Assembly: GCA_002419295.1 (NCBI GenBank)
Contig: DIFW01000017.1
Location: 121,850-127,916, forward strand
Source of the DNA: Patescibacteria group bacterium UBA5738
Lineage (GTDB): Bacteria > Patescibacteriota > Minisyncoccia > Minisyncoccales > UBA5738
Length of the DNA: 6,067 nt
Direction of reading: 5' to 3'
The notes beneath the pieces were generated by a model. The model saw nothing but the letters and a program-made list of their open reading frames with translations. It made no database searches and was not told where the DNA came from. This document shows, piece after piece, positions 5,847 through 6,067 of this stretch (position 1 is its first letter; every line of letters begins with the position of its first letter). Both the position numbers and the translations under genes were made by a program.

Positions 5847-5919
5847 TTTTTGCAAAGCGCATAATTTTCTGCTGAAAATTTGCTTTCGCTCGGCCGTCGC
5901 CTGCGCGGCATTGCAAAAA
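5847..5919. repeat. Inverted-repeat-bounded, foldable spacer element
   Basis: The 162-bp spacer between the CCA enzyme gene and tRNA-Pro holds a 73-bp segment bounded by perfect 9-bp inverted repeats, TTTTTGCAA (5847-5855) and TTGCAAAAA (5911-5919). Inside these, GCGC at 5857-5860 can pair with GCGC at 5903-5906, and AATTTTC-TGCT-GAAAATT (5863-5880) forms a perfect 7-bp hairpin. A CGGCCG palindrome lies at 5891-5896. No intrinsic-terminator U-tract follows on either strand. It could be a small structured RNA, a processing signal or a copy of a dispersed intergenic repeat; I cannot tell which. Confidence 0.5.
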
Positions 5920-5939
5920 AGTATTGCGGCGAACTTTCC

Positions 5940-5968
5940 TTGATTGATTGGAGGAATTGAGGTAGGAT
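5940..5968 (+). promoter_or_regulatory. Possible promoter for tRNA-Pro
   Basis: TTGATT (5940-5945) and TAGGAT (5963-5968) are spaced by exactly 17 bp, each matching 4 of 6 consensus bases. The predicted start near 5975 is about 14 nt upstream of the tRNA 5' end. Both boxes are weak, so read-through from the CCA enzyme gene is an alternative. Confidence 0.38.
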
Positions 5969-5988
5969 GCAATTATTGATTCGGATTG

Positions 5989-6059
5989 CGGGGAGGAGTA
6001 TGCCGGTAGTACGCACGATTCGGGTTCGTGCAGACAGGGTTCGATTCCCTGCTCCCCGA
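5989..6059 (+). tRNA. tRNA-Pro(CGG) with unusual core
   Basis: A 71-nt cloverleaf. Acceptor CGGGGAG/CTCCCCG has 7 perfect pairs, with the C1-G72 pair and A73 discriminator typical of bacterial tRNA-Pro. The D-stem is GTAT/GTAC with one T-G pair; the anticodon stem is CACGA/TCGTG with loop TTCGGGT, giving anticodon CGG (6021-6023) for CCG codons. The T-arm is CAGGG-TTCGATT-CCCTG. CCA is not encoded. Position 8 is G instead of the near-universal T, and the 7-nt D-loop GCCGGTA lacks A14, while G18, G19 and A21 are kept. The other two tRNAs here have normal T8 and A14. All helices are intact, so it is probably functional. Confidence 0.9.
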
Positions 6060-6067
6060 CAAATTTG

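Noticed and set aside
5836..5910. 24-codon minus-strand ORF (MPRRRRPSESKF...) in the spacer before tRNA-Pro
   Set aside because: Very short, overlaps the inverted-repeat structure and has no ribosome binding site; more likely chance.
5827..5943. Possible recoding of the CCA enzyme TGA stop, since the frame stays open for 38 codons after it
   Set aside because: No conserved gene in the window contains an in-frame TGA, the C-terminus ahead of the stop is already family-like, and the extension reads through the inverted-repeat segment with no recognisable domain.
1..6067. CRISPR array, insertion sequence or defence island
   Set aside because: No regularly spaced direct repeats, transposase, integrase or known defence domain is visible; the NYN protein's neighbours are housekeeping genes.

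Overview
The window looks like an ordinary chromosomal stretch from a Candidate Phyla Radiation (Patescibacteria) bacterium, most likely Parcubacteria-like. The evidence is a small two-helix pilin of the VirB2/TrbC type with a DPCTICHLF motif, which I associate with CPR genomes; three tRNA genes with no encoded CCA; AT-rich AAATTT-type spacers between genes; and almost no Shine-Dalgarno sequences. The taxonomic call is an inference. No ribosomal RNA or phylogenetic marker beyond uS15 and PNPase is present.

Minus strand, read from about 4300 down to 454: a good promoter is followed by tRNA-Arg(TCG), the pilin gene, tRNA-Lys(CTT), rpsO (uS15), a NYN-domain putative RNase, pnp (PNPase) and a strong intrinsic terminator. 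All are co-directional with no convincing terminator between them, so they may form one long, tRNA-punctuated transcript. rpsO and pnp are a classic bacterial pair; here a NYN (LabA/DUF88-like) gene sits between them. A perfect 36-bp palindrome lies directly on the rpsO stop codon, and two back-to-back hairpins plus a 4 x 7-nt GGAA repeat lie in the pnp leader. Beyond the terminator, a partial Lys/Glu-rich protein of unknown function runs off the left edge.

Plus strand, 4316 to 6067: a divergent promoter that overlaps the minus-strand promoter drives a class II nucleotidyltransferase with an HD domain (CCA-adding enzyme). Its predicted transcript would be almost leaderless. A spacer of about 160 bp follows, holding an inverted-repeat-bounded, foldable segment. 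The window ends with a tRNA-Pro(CGG) whose core is unusual: it lacks U8 and A14.

Functionally the region is rich in RNA metabolism. It holds tRNAs that need CCA added, an enzyme that adds it, a 3'-5' phosphorolytic exonuclease that trims RNA 3' ends, a putative NYN endoribonuclease and a ribosomal protein. I see no CRISPR array, insertion sequence, phage gene or clear defence system. The points worth following are the NYN insertion into rpsO-pnp, the palindrome, the tRNA-pilin-tRNA arrangement, the structured spacer after the CCA enzyme gene and the odd tRNA-Pro.
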